Part shown: positions 39,001-50,200 of the stretch, piece by piece
Layout of the letters: each line of letters begins with the position of its first letter
Position numbering within the stretch: position 1 is the first letter of the stretch
NCBI GenBank assembly: GCA_030407085.1
Contig: CM059587.1
Coordinates: 80,217,001 to 80,281,000, forward strand
DNA from: Trichopria drosophilae
Taxonomy: Eukaryota; Arthropoda; Insecta; Hymenoptera; Diapriidae
Direction: 5' to 3'
DNA length: 64,000 bases
Notes under the pieces: model-generated
The model's input: the letters and a program-made list of their open reading frames with translations, nothing else
Told to the model about the DNA's origin: nothing
Databases searched by the model: none
Position numbers and translations under genes: made by a program

Positions 39001-40182
39001 AAAGGAAGCACTTTTCTCGAAAAAATGAAGCTTTCGGTTCTTTCATTATTTTTAATGCTTCTTTATATTTTTTAGTGTTTCCATAATCTGAAGGATCAGC
39101 ATCTCAAAAATGTAGAAAGATTCCATATCAGGCAAAAAACTCTTTATATACATAATTCGCTTTGTTGAGTTCGATATTTTATGAACATCTTTATTCGAGA
39201 TGACCTTTTTATAAATTCTGCAATATTTGATATTTTCTTTAAATCTAAAAGTATTGTTTTATCGCAGATATATGAAGGGCAATAAGAACACAAACCATTT
39301 TTTTTTCTTACGAGTAATGAAAATTAGTTATTTAAACCTTTAAATATATGCTTTCAGAGAAATTTCACTTTGCAAATAGTAAACAAATAATTCAGCTTCA
39401 TTTTTATCAAATCCGTGAGTATCTCCTAATGCAAAAATTAAAATCTCATTAAACACCGTTTTTGTGTTTCAACGTCCTCTAAGACACACAAAGATCTCAA
39501 TTTTAACATATTTTCCAGGCGAAGCACAAAACAAATAAAATTAGTTAATTTGGACCTCGATATATATGTTTAGTGACCAAAATATTGATGACTCATTCCG
39601 AACCCTTTTTTAGTAATCAGACACAATATTCGAACCACCATATTCAATTTCTACAAATTTCTACAGATTTGAATTCAGTATCCCCATAAACACTAACAAA
39701 TTTCATTAAATTGTATTGAATTTTTACTTTAAACACTAAGGGTATGATTTTCTTTTTGTTTTATGTTAAATTGTATAACATCTTAGGTTCTTAACTGCTG
39801 TCGTTAATTTAGATAAATTATCGAATTTTAGCTAAACGTACATCAAATTCATTCACCTAATATTATAAATAATAATATACTAATTACAATTTAGTCATAG
39901 GCAAAACGTAGAGAAAATATTTCAGATTTCTACTGGTATCAAAGTTATTTTAGATTTAAATTAAGCAACTGTGAAATAACTATAAATAAACTATTTTTAA
40001 GTCATCTCTCGATAACGTCCTTTTTTTCTTATAACAATTGTTAAATTAATATTAAACAGTGAAGCAAATATAGTAGCTTTGAAATTATAATTTTTGTTAC
40101 CATTTTCAGTTTTTGGCGGTACAGCACAATCGAAACTATTAATACAAACGGCGAAAAAACCGAAAAACAGTAGCGAATCCAT
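23988..40182 (-). CDS. secreted precursor with four repeated modules, function unknown
   Basis: Model on the minus strand: exon 1 40182-40101, exon 2 35034-33584, probable last exon 24089-23988; about 544 aa. Exon 1 encodes a signal peptide (MDSLLFFGFFAVCINSFDCA) and donates one base that completes a Val codon with exon 2. Exon 2 has four copies of a module like VDPSMFISKKSEFLDSLF (protein residues about 55-75, 199-219, 249-270, 352-375). It also has a furin-type RRKR site near 166-169, further KR sites in LSKRS and KSKRD, and N-glycosylation sequons. It ends at a strong donor (GTAAGT) in phase 0. The proposed last exon is in phase 0, 34 codons, ending GHDHHHHRH. I recognise no family. A prohormone-like or matrix precursor is possible; the dibasic sites are the only support. 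Exons 1-2 are firmer than the last exon. Confidence 0.65.
24174..24252 (-). CDS. candidate alternative terminal exon
   Basis: Minus strand: after TTTATTAG (AG 24253-24254), one base plus 25 codons read KKRHGAEYHKHYSDNSDDVI to TAA at 24174. Like its neighbour at 23988-24089 it is polar, His-rich and short. Its phase does not fit the 33584 donor directly, so it would need an unseen intervening exon. It could also be chance. Confidence 0.25.
25183..26137. mobile_element. TA-flanked element with CACTSAGAAAAAA ends
   Basis: TA at 25183-25184 and 26136-26137 flanks CACTGAGAAAAAA and the inverse TTTTTTCTGAGTG. Subterminal DNA is rich in variants of ATAGTTAAA / TTTACTAT on both sides. The centre (about 25490-25720) is more complex and GC-richer, with a 66-codon minus-strand frame (LDTLYGPSYDQLKIFFNNGS), perhaps captured host sequence. 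No transposase is seen. Confidence 0.6.
29815..30625. other. CpG-rich block with possible exons or promoter
   Basis: About 800 bp of far higher GC and CpG than its surroundings. On the minus strand 30054-29830 is open for 74 codons, reading NIAAIVPWILHDTVLHGYFR and then RKQREHARAFMNEALAHATD, with protein-like composition. Also on the minus strand, GTAAGATC at about 30403 would be a strong donor. On the plus strand an ATG at 29951 has an ideal context (AACAATGG) but stops after 25 codons unless spliced at a GTAAAA. It may be an unmethylated promoter with first exons, or a foreign or decayed gene fragment. I cannot decide the strand. Confidence 0.4.
31269..31864. mobile_element. TA-flanked CAGT-type MITE, interrupted
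   Basis: TA at 31267-31268 and 31865-31866. The ends are CAATAATCCCCATCC and GGGTCTACTG, with subterminal CCTAAGTTATA. The body matches, inverted, the element at 63680-63904, for example TCGGTTCTTT, TCACTATCCCCACTTCCGTA and TATCCG near 31285-31380. A 327-bp insertion (31396-31722) splits it. TA duplication and CAGT ends suggest the Tc1/mariner/pogo group. Confidence 0.7.
31396..31722. mobile_element. nested insertion with 6-bp target duplication
   Basis: It begins CACTGTAAAAAG and ends TTTTTATAGTG (one mismatch in the inverted pairing). It is flanked by TCTGTG at 31390-31395 and 31723-31728. The related element at 63680-63904 lacks this insert at the equivalent site, which confirms the boundaries. 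Internally AT-rich with GTAATTTTCAT-type motifs inverted at both sides; no coding capacity. Confidence 0.7.
33584..35034 (-). CDS. precursor gene exon 2, repeat-module exon
   Basis: 484 codons open between the acceptor AACTTACAG (AG 35035-35036) and the donor GTAAGT (33583-33578). The Pro/Ser-rich spacers contain PFGPGSSSSPFFPPKPKFPF. The four modules keep a DP, a basic pair or single Lys, and a FL/IL..LF/VF hydrophobic core. The longest frame starts with GTG, an internal valine after splicing, not a start codon. Confidence 0.85.
35769..36818. mobile_element. TTAA-flanked element with 14-bp perfect ends
   Basis: TTAA at 35769-35772 and 36815-36818. The ends CCACTTCACTGGTA and TACCAGTGAAGTGG are exact inverse copies. 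The interior carries the GTTACTCGGGGGTTTTT / AAAATGGCGGATCCAA module in direct (36035-36240) and inverted (36520-36600) orientation, as in the element at 21029-21757, although the terminal sequences differ. piggyBac-type by target site; no transposase. Confidence 0.75.
37610..38600. mobile_element. family 1 TTAA element, diverged and truncated
   Basis: Starts TTAACCCATTAAGTCCGAGG and follows the left arm of 14716-15770 to about 37950 with many substitutions (for example AAAGTGACCAACCCTA and AATATGTCGAAAAAAT). The inverted arm resumes at about 38395-38600 (TTTTGTGCACTTTT, CATATTCGAAAATGGTAG) but the terminal 80 bp and the right TTAA are missing. It is older than the 14.7-kb copy. Confidence 0.65.
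38781..38883. repeat. 17-bp AT minisatellite, six copies
   Basis: The unit CATATATAAAAAATATA repeats head to tail with almost no variation, starting at 38781, 38798, 38815, 38832, 38849 and 38866. Confidence 0.95.
40101..40182 (-). CDS. precursor gene exon 1, signal peptide
   Basis: ATG at 40182 opens 27 codons plus one base: a hydrophobic leader with probable cleavage after DCA, then VPPKTEN. The remaining G joins TG of exon 2. The start is supported by the TATA and initiator spacing upstream. Confidence 0.7.
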
Positions 40183-40214
40183 CGCGACCGTTCGATGAAT
40201 AATCCTTTATCGAC

Positions 40215-40246
40215 TGCAAACGTCTTAACCGATGAACGTTTTTATA
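40215..40246 (-). promoter_or_regulatory. TATA box and initiator of the precursor gene
   Basis: On the minus strand TATAAAA (40246-40240) lies 31 bp upstream of an arthropod-style initiator GCAGTCG, whose A is at 40215. The distance matches the standard -31/+1 geometry, giving a 5' UTR of about 32 nt before the ATG at 40182. TATA-plus-Inr promoters usually serve regulated or tissue-specific genes. Confidence 0.65.
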
Positions 40247-41279
40247 TTAAGCGAACCGAGAAATATTATGCATGTATAATTAAAGTGCCTTGGGGAAAAT
40301 AGTCTGGCCCACGAAGACACTTGTGGATTAAAATTGCAACTGCTGGTGGCAAATTGGTGTATAATTTCCTTCTCAACGGATTAGTGGCGAAATTAAGATA
40401 TATTTTGCTCCGAAATGGAGAGAGGTACATAATTATCTATATTTACATTTCTGTTCTGGGATCAAAATAACAGGCTGTTATTTTTAATTTCATATAGTTG
40501 TTTTGACACTTGGAACACATTTGTTCGACGATATTGATATCCAATATTAAATTAAAATAATCGTACGAAATTAAGTTATGGTACATTTTCAGTCTCTTTA
40601 TCGATACGGTTATATGATATTGGCAATTTTGCTGTTTATTTCTCATCAAGTTTATATTTTTATTAGTCGAGTTAGATAATACGAAAAATGTAATGTAATT
40701 TGATTTGTCACTAATATTTGATTTTTGACATCATATAATAATCGTATCTTGATATCATATTACTATTTTTTTTAATAATTATTCATCACAATATTTATAA
40801 CTCCATTGTAAATGATGAAATGTAAAACATTTCATTCCTCGCTGTGCAGAACAGTAAAAGAACATATGTGAATTGGAGAAGGGCACATAGCAAATGGAGC
40901 AAATTGTTTACAATCCTTAACCATTGTTGTTTACGTTTCACGGTTGTTATTCTTTTTATCGTCCGCGGTTCTTAGAAATATGGTACCTTGCTATTAAATT
41001 AGAAGGCAATAAACAGTTTCCCGCGAATATTCGCCTGATGTGGATCTCGCCCGTCTGTATTTTGTAAGTTTGGTAACAAGATCACCCTTTCCTGTCAGTT
41101 TATAATTATATTGTTTTCTACCGCTAGTGACAATAGAATCTGATTAAATTATATTAAGCATTTGAGGAAAATTATGAAGATGCTGATAATGAGAGATGAG
41201 ATGAAGATTATGTGTCTGCGCTCAGCATATAAACTTCTGCAAAGGAACTGATGAAAATGTTCACGAAAATAATAACAAC

Positions 41280-41345
41280 AGCAGTGATGAGGATGATGAT
41301 GACGATGACGATGATCATGAGGATGACGATGATAATAACGATTAT
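41280..41345. repeat. GAT/GAC trinucleotide microsatellite
   Basis: Imperfect (GATGAC)n run. It produces an Ile/Val-rich antisense frame that is an artefact. Confidence 0.85.
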
Positions 41346-42775
41346 ACTCGTATTACAGCTATTGAACGAATTTATAATAACTGAACAGAAACAGCATAAC
41401 AATTATCCAGACAATTTTTAAGTTTTCGTAAAAAAACATCTACATAATATTACCTAAATCATCGTAATAAAACTAGACAAAAAAGTATTTAGCTTGTTCG
41501 TGTTAATTATTCTGAGTACTTTTTTTGCAGTAACATAGCAAAAACTATTTACAGTTTATCTACAAAAGGTATCGAGAAACAATCCATGATTTTGTTACAT
41601 TTTGTATAGAAAACTGTACTGCACATTAAATTAAGTTTTACATTTTTTTTTATTTTTTAATATTTTGTTTGTATTTTCATATTTAATCGTTGTATGTTAT
41701 TTTTGAAATTATTTTATATAAATTGCAGATAAAATACTTACGTTTCTTGGTGACTTTTAAAACTAGATTTGAAAGTAGATATAAAATTCAACATCAGCAT
41801 AAACACCATGTAATAGGTTTCAAGCAACTCTCCAATTGTAATAGACCGATCGATGGAAGGAATCCAAAAGTACGAATTATTGAAATCTGACTTTGGTGTT
41901 CAACGACTCAAAAAATATTTTGATACTTAGTCTTAAGACTTAAAAGTAACAAATTTTTTAGAGGAAGCGAACATTGGTTATCGATGTTAATAAGAACGAC
42001 ATTCATTTGTTAATATTTTTTAGACGCCATCTTGAAATTTGTTAAAATACGTATCACCATTTTCATGCTTTCATATTGAGTATGCAATATTTTATGTTGA
42101 AACGTTGCAGACTTTACTTATTACATCTGTAATAATGCAGCAACTTCATGTCTAAAAAAAACATTTTTATTTTTTTGTTCGAAAAAATGGCTGTAAATTT
42201 TTGAAAATCCATTTTTTAAGTTTCTTTTGCCGTTTCCGAAGGAGTGATATCAAATACAAGATAAAAGTGACTATGGAAAATTAATTACATTCCTACTAGT
42301 AAAGAAAAGTAACGCTGAAAGAGGTCGAAAGGGCGTCTTTTCTAGAGTTAAAGGACTAAAGGGGGGATTAATTTCGTGAAGAACGACATATTTCACGAAA
42401 TTTTTTGCCGATACAGATGGTATTATTTTGTTCAGGTTAGTCAAGTGGCATATACAACAAGACAATATTTGAACAATACTTTTTAACATTTTATTGATGA
42501 TAAAAGAGGGGATGTCATTAACTCTCTTGAAGTGCTTTACAAAAAAGTGTTGAAGAGTAAATAACTCGCAGCAGTATCATTGGAAGTAAGAAAATCAAAA
42601 TGGATTTATCAAATATAAACCAGGCATAATCTCATGGTGATAGTGATGTCATTTGATGATGCGGATGTCAGACGATTGCCACATCGTTATTAGCAGGGGC
42701 GAGGATAGTAAACGATGCTGTGAATTACCATAAACATAACTTACCCAGATAATTAATAAAATCAAGCATATCGGT

Positions 42776-42984
42776 TCATGGAAAAAAGAAATAGTAGGGT
42801 TTACTATGTAAGTAGTAGGATCTTACCATGTTTTTCATTTTTCAAAGATTATACTATTTCAATAGTAGGATTGGCTACCTAATTCCTTGATACCACTATT
42901 TAGGTAGTAAACTTAACTAAAACCGATGGCAGTGTCCTATCCTACTATCTAGTTATTAGTTCCAACTATTTATTTTTTTCGTGT
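42776..42984. mobile_element. small element with CAYGRAAAAAA ends and TAGTAGG motifs
   Basis: The ends CATGGAAAAAAGAAATAGT and ACTATTTATTTTTTTCGTG pair imperfectly. Inside are several copies of AGTAGGATT / CCTACTA. It resembles in style the CACTGAGAAAAAA element at 25.2 kb, but no target duplication was found. Confidence 0.5.
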
Positions 42985-43917
42985 TGATTATTGTTATAGA
43001 CTAATTCGAGAAAATACCAATAATTTTTCAATTGCACTAGTACGATAGCAGGAGTTCCAACCATATTACTAGCTTAATAAGAAAACTATTTGTGATATCA
43101 TTGACTTCAAAATAAAATTTAATATTTATATTTATGTTTGTTGTGTGGATTATGGTGGCGACATATTTTTCGAAAATCATGTCTACAAAAATAATTATTC
43201 TTTACTATATTATATTCAGAGTTTTCCAAGGATCAAAATGATACATTTTTAATGATCCATTAGTGATTCTTTACTCAACCCTTAAAGTAGAATTTTTATA
43301 AAATTTTGAAGAATTCGAAAATCAAATTACATTAATTTATTTTGTAAGAAATATCATGTAAGTTAACGACTTCCATGATAGGATATTAAAATGTCAAAAC
43401 CTTATCCAAGCACAGTTATCAAACTACAAGGTTTTGTTCAGTATTTAACAAAACTATTTGAGCTCACTGATAACCATCTTTGTTTAGTTTTATTTTCTTT
43501 CGAATGGTCATAATAAATAACATAAACATGTTTGTTTTTTCTTTCTTTATTCTTAACCAAAAGAGGAAACTCGTTATTAATAATCCATTTTCTCTTTATT
43601 TTAGGTGTATCCGTCATTTTAATATTTTGTTTTTATTTTAACTTGTTTCTAAACTATCTATTTTAATTCGCTTCTAAAACGTTAATTTCGAAAACTATGC
43701 AATTTTGTTTTCACAAAATAATTGTTGTCTGAATAGAAAGACAAATTAAGCGGAAATGTGTTTCATGGGGCTATTTTTAGTTGTTAACTGGGAATTCGAT
43801 GGTGTACAAATAATTATGCTTAACATTTGTATTGGGACGGTGAATACACATTAAAAATGTTGAAATCAAAATTTTCAAATTTAAAATTGCTGCACCAATA
43901 TGGCTCGTTACGCGTCT

Positions 43918-44290
43918 TTAACCCATTAACGTCAAGTAGGATACTTTTTTCGCTTCAATTTCAATAAAGAATTTCATATGAAAATCCAAGTTCAAATAAA
44001 TTGAAAGGTACATGTCTTACTATTTTCGAGGTCGCTCTTTTCAATGCTGTTGTCAAAATTGAGCTATCTTAATTAGAAAATTAAATATGTCGATTTAAAT
44101 GTCAAAATAACGCGAAAAATCGAGTGTTCTTTTTTATAAAACATTTTTTTCTCATCGAAAGAATATTTGTCGTCAGAAAATTTCTTCATTAAACGTGGAC
44201 CCAATAAGTCTACAGTTTTCAAACAAAAAAAAATTACTATAGTCTTGAAATCTAGAAAAGTTTAATAATTTTTTTTCTATATATTACCAT
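43918..44290 (+). mobile_element. family 1-like TTAA element, left end only
   Basis: Starts TTAACCCATTAACGTCAAG. It shares with the 14.7-kb element the landmarks ACTATTTTCGAG, GTCAAAATTGAG and AAATCTAGAAAAGTTTAATA in the same order. No right arm was recognised. Confidence 0.45.
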
Positions 44291-47200
44291 GTATCTATCA
44301 ATGTGTAATTATTATAACATTTCTTTATTATACCTGTAATGTTGAAAGTCATCACGGATTTTATAGATGGTCTAAAGCATAAAAAGGCTCCAGATCAAAA
44401 TTATGTTGAAATATTCAGAAACTTATGCTTTGAAGCATTCGTTCGAAGTCGCTGAATAGCAATTTGATATCAATATTTAAAAACATTTTTCTGTGATTGA
44501 TTTTCGTCAATAATTTTGTTGTCACTCTTTCATTTTTTAATTATACCTTTCTCCCAGGTTCTTCGCTATTCAATGTAATTAATATTTTTTAAACAACATT
44601 CCATGATTGATCAATAAAAAGAAGGGTGAACACAACCGAACCAATTTAAGTGGCCATAACTGAAGTTGTCAGTTATTTTAAAATATCATATGACACACAA
44701 TTTGGTTTGTGCAAATAAATTCTGAAATCATGTCCTCAAGAGATTCATTTCAATTTGTAACACTTTTAAAAATGTCGAAAAAACTTTTGTATCGATTTAC
44801 ATGTATACAAAAAGTGTAGCTGTCCGTTTTGGTTTTTCCGAAAGGTAGACATGGACCAAAAACGAACTATCTCCACAATTCAATCTTCCCCTAACTATTG
44901 GATCAATTGCTAACAAATCAAAATACCACTTAGGAAATTTCAAACAGAAGGGTCGATAATGAATAGAATCAATTCGAGTAGGAATATTTTGTATTAATCG
45001 CTTACATAAAATATGTTACAATATTACAATTGGAGCTTGGATGATTCGGTTAAATGTCAATCGGGCGCTAATAATTGGAAATTAATAATGATTCCGTGAC
45101 AGTCTGGTAATTCATGTACTCTGTACTTGGAATAATAGTGAGCGTTCTACTGATATCGTTATGCGTCTATAACCGCAAAGACAATTAGGTTCTTACTTTT
45201 AAATACTTAATACATTAATCGTTATTTAATTCGACTTTACCAAGTATCGTTTTCCTTATTCTTCCCGAACATGAGATATATTGCACGTTTATTTTCCGGA
45301 CATTCTTCGCAGCGAACTCCCTCAACTTTCTTCGATGTCTCACACCGTTGTTTTTGATATTCGATATTGGAAAGACTAGAATCACGCTTTAAATGTCAGC
45401 CCAGAAAGAAATTTTTTTTAGTCCAAAAAACTTTTTTACCATTTTCGAATTATTGTTTAATATGGAACTTACAATTTTGACATCACCGAAAGAAAATTGT
45501 CAAGTACAAATTCGCTCATACGCACACATGTGCTCACAGGCATACACGAATCAACTGAAATTCAATGAACACTGAAAAACTTTTCTTTTCTGGCTGCTCC
45601 CAGTTTTCATTCTTTTACACACTTCAAAAATGAGCAATGCTAAATTTGCTATTAACTCAGTTATTCGTTAATTTTTTTTAAAAATGCCAGTAGAAAAGAC
45701 ATGTACGTTATTCAGTACACTTGCGCCTATTGTATCAGCTTCAGGCTTTTCTAGAATTTTACTAATAGGCGTTGAAAGTTTAGGCCAAACGTTATTTTAT
45801 ACCGGATCTTAGCTAAAATTAATTTTGTATTTAAAAAAAAGAAACTATGAAATAATAAATATTTCTCTGATTGTAAATCTAGCTAATTATGATTAAACTA
45901 TAAATTTTTGTTTTAATTTCAACAAAGTTAAATTTTCCCTTAACATTTAGAAACTACCAACGTGTAGAAAGAAATAACCTGTTTTGAACAGTTTTTGGTT
46001 TTACTTCATTTCTGAACGTTTCATAAACTGTTCATAACAAAACAATATTTTCGCATAAAATATTTATAATACTTTATACTCGGCCACCATTTTTTTAAAC
46101 TTATATAACTTAATAATCTCCGAGGCAGTCCGAATTATTTCAGGTATTATTTTACAAAAATTTAATTCGAGATATTTCGAAGAAAATTTTGGGCATAAAT
46201 ATCCTTGAAATTTTTTCTCAGTTCCTTGTATAACGATGTAAACTGTACAAAATTATATCTACTTAATAATAAGTTAACTTCTAAAACAATATAATTCGAT
46301 AACGTTTGAACAGAATGTCTTACATTGCACAGGATGGAATCGATTACATCGTTTTTAAATATCGTGGATTCTCTGTCGAGCATTAAAAATTGCGAAAGAC
46401 GCGAGCAGAGCATCAATCAATTACAAAATCCTAGGATGCAACGATTTTCTAATGTCGGTAGCAACTCTGATCATCGCAAGTTTTACAATAATTCGTATGT
46501 ATTAAATACCTAGAGTAACAAGATTGACACACGTTTTTCGAAACATCTGGAACGAATGACTCCAAATGCTACACTAAAATTACGAGCAAAACGTGCAATT
46601 TTCAACATCAGTAACTCTTCAACACGAAATTCAAGGTGGAGTTATATATTTTTAAACAGAATTATACTATTTCATGTTGGAAATTTATTACAAACGTACA
46701 ACATTTGAAATTTTCGTTTCATTCAATTGTTTATTTTTTTTAGTCATTTCCTGTAGGGATTTTTTTTTGTAATTTTAAAAGAATCTGTTACATTATGACA
46801 CGTTTTAAAAGAATGCAACAGAAAAAGCTCATCAAAATCTGTTTACAATTAAATGAGAAATCTCTCAAAAATATTTGAAAACAAAACATTTTGATTAGCC
46901 TATCACATTATTCGATTGAATTCTCATTAATTTTTAACAGCATTTTGATGAAAGCTTGGTTTCTATTCTTTTCAGAATTAAAAATTGAAAGTTTCGGTGT
47001 TAGATCTGCATCTACTGTAGAATGTTCATAAATTAATTAATACAATTTTAAAAAATGAATTTTCAGTCAGTTTCGAATCTATGTTATATTTTTTTGCTAA
47101 CTACAAGTATAACGATAAAATTGTAATAACCTTTGCCGTCTTTCACAACCACTGACATTTTTCAAAATTCATCTTTGGTCGAGTATTACACCCTTAAAAT

Positions 47201-50200
47201 TACATAAAAACACAATTAATCTACTATAGAAAAAAGACAGATTCAAATCAGTTTGGATCAAAGTTTTGTGCTGTTGCCAACGAAAAATCTTCGTGATATT
47301 TCTTCGTCTAGATCGACAAATTTTCATTAACTAAATAAATTATATTTACATTCAATCACGTTTTACTGGAGAAATTTTAATAAATTCTACCGATTTATTA
47401 CCGATTATAATCGATTTTTATTTTATTTTTTTTTATATTCAAACTTTTTGATGTTTGTCACTTAACCAAAAAAATCGTCGTTTTTGAACTGCGAGAAATT
47501 TATAATTTCAGGTAGCTCACAACCGAATGTTTTTTTGAATCGTTATTAAACCTCAAAAAGTATTCTTATTTTATTACTTTACTCAAGAAATTATTGAAAA
47601 AGACAACTTAAATTTACTACTTATATTGTTGTATGTTGAATATTAATAGAAAATTATGTAAAATCTCGACGGAAAATGATCGGTGAGATAATTTTTGCTC
47701 GCATCAACATGATACCTTGATCGCTTAATCGATTTCAACCAGTAATTTTCATTAGTCAATTAACTATGCCTTGTATTTACTTCTAAGTGCAAAATTCGAC
47801 CAATTCATCAAAATATGTCAGACTTTACCTTATTTCTATATAAAAAGCGGACGTTTCAACTACAATTACGTTTGGAGATTTACATTGGATCATAAAATAA
47901 AAAAAGGGAGCAGTGAAACATTTGATACCAATGAAATTCCAAATTAATTGTTGTTGAGATACGAAGCTTTCAGTTAAATTAAGGTAAAACTTAATATTTT
48001 GACAATTGCGACTCATCAAATTGTCAGCAGCCGTAATTGAACACAACTGCCATTTCAAATTTTAATTTTAGAGTTGTAATCCGGCCTTAAAAATATAACA
48101 TAAATTTTCCTCTTACTAAAAATTCATTTTTGAGATTACAATAATTTATGACCAATCTGTAGTTGATGTACACATAATTTATGGATTTCAATCAACCAAC
48201 CTGATCTTGCCAGCGAAAATAAAAAGATTGTCAGGTAGTTTGCTAATAAAAATATTGGAGCAATTTCAAAAAGTGTAGAAAAATGAAAAATTACAAATAC
48301 GGTGAATAAAGGTGTGTCGATATAGATCTCGTTGTCCAGTGTCAAGTATCGTTGTCGTATTTAAGACCAAATAGAAACGCGACCAGAGAATTAGTTACAA
48401 CAGCATTAGCACAACACTAAATATTAGAATATTCTATACAGTCGCACCCTTAACTTATTAACCACTGTATTTGATCACTGATATTAATAAACTAATATAA
48501 CACTCACAATTTACTAACGAAGTTAGTAACTAACGTAATTTACAATAGTCATCATCATGATTTCTACTTAGAAAAGACTATTTAATATTGTAAGAATAAA
48601 TGACAAGTGAAATATCACATGATGGAATCAAAATCATACAAGAAAGTTTTAGGAAGATTTGTGAAAAATCATAGTATAACTCACATAAGAAATGTGATGA
48701 GAAAAAGAATCCGAAATACGGCAGCTGAATCTCAAATCCTGTCATTCCCAGACATTCCTCACCTTCGTTATTTATATGATTTTTGTGACGATCATATGAT
48801 TCCTTAATTGTTTAAATAATCATATGATTTTTTACAAAGTTTTCCATGAAACTTTTCTCATACACTTATGATCTTTCGTTAAATCATCATTAAGACATCG
48901 ATAAGTCTTCATTCATTCGACTGATGTAATTACCAACAAAATATTGCATGGAAGAAATTTTCAGAAAAGTAGTAAAAATCATGGAATAAGTATTCATATG
49001 ATTTTTATATAATCATATGATTTCTTATATCGCCTTTACAATATTTTATGTAATTTTTACATTATCATTTCGAAATTTCCAAGAATAATCGTCTGCTAAA
49101 ATGATGAACAAAATGACACATGATTTAGTACGAACTTTAAAAATCCTACTATAATTTTCGTGAGAAATGTGAAACTAACAAGAAATTGTGTTTTTCATTT
49201 CCTTGTATTATTCTCAAACATTTCACCGAATTATTATTGTCGTGATTTTTTAAGTAATCTGATGGTGTTTTCCTATATATTTCTTATGCCATTTATTACT
49301 TAAATTTGTGATCGAATTATTTGATGAAATTGTACGAAAATTTATTCAAAAACTTAACGTAGTGGCAAAATTCAGGTTCATAATTAGATTCCTTACTTTG
49401 TTGTCACTCCAAATATTGTACGATTGTAATAAAGGATAACGACATAACAATAGATGGTTATATTTTTGTAGAAACAACGCAATAAAACGTTTTCATCAGA
49501 AATTCAAAAGTCTAAAACTACTATTAATAAACTCTGATACAAATACCAAAACATTCCACAGCACAAATTATTATCATGTAATTTTTCAAGTGAATTTATA
49601 GAGTGCCTACATTACTGTTGCATTTAGCGACAACTACAAAAACGTGCATATAAAACTTACACACAACAAAGAACATTGCAATTGAAAGCAAACTAAAAGA
49701 TTCCTCTTGCGCTAAAACGTCATTGCGAAGAAAGTCCAGTCTTAACTATGATATGACTATGTCCGCCCAATGCCACGCGTGAAAGGACAGAAGGTTTTGG
49801 ATAACTGAAAAAGGATAGAAGAAATAAAAAAGGCATAAAATCATAAATCTCGATTCGTATTTTCTAAAAAAATTCCGTACAAAATACAAAGTGCGTTCGA
49901 GCAACAAACGTAACGACTTTAAGATCGAGCGTGCTTCAACATGCGCCAATCGGCTCAATCAAACGATCGTTTCCATGCTTAAATAATATCTTAACTACTA
50001 AAGGAGTTAAAATGTCACTCCGTAATACTTAATCGTGTTAAGTACGTACAATATTGTTTTTATTAAATTGTCGACACTTGTTTCAGCGAATTACGGCAAT
50101 TACCTCCTAATTATACGTAATTATTTACGAATGCAACTTCGCGCGATTCCAACCTTTGGGCTTCATCATACTTGATCATAAATGATCATATACTTACACG

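Larger units (their letters stand above)
35035..40100 (-). other. intron 1 of the precursor gene
   Basis: A 5-kb intron with two TTAA-type elements and an AT minisatellite, listed separately. No other exon was seen. The exon 1 donor is GTAACA, weaker than the GTAAGT of exon 2. Confidence 0.6.

Noticed and set aside
38693..39046. 117-codon minus-strand frame
   Set aside because: Mostly a YMYIF-type translation of the 17-bp AT minisatellite.
41208..41402. 64-codon Ile/Val-rich minus-strand frame
   Set aside because: Translation of the GAT/GAC microsatellite.
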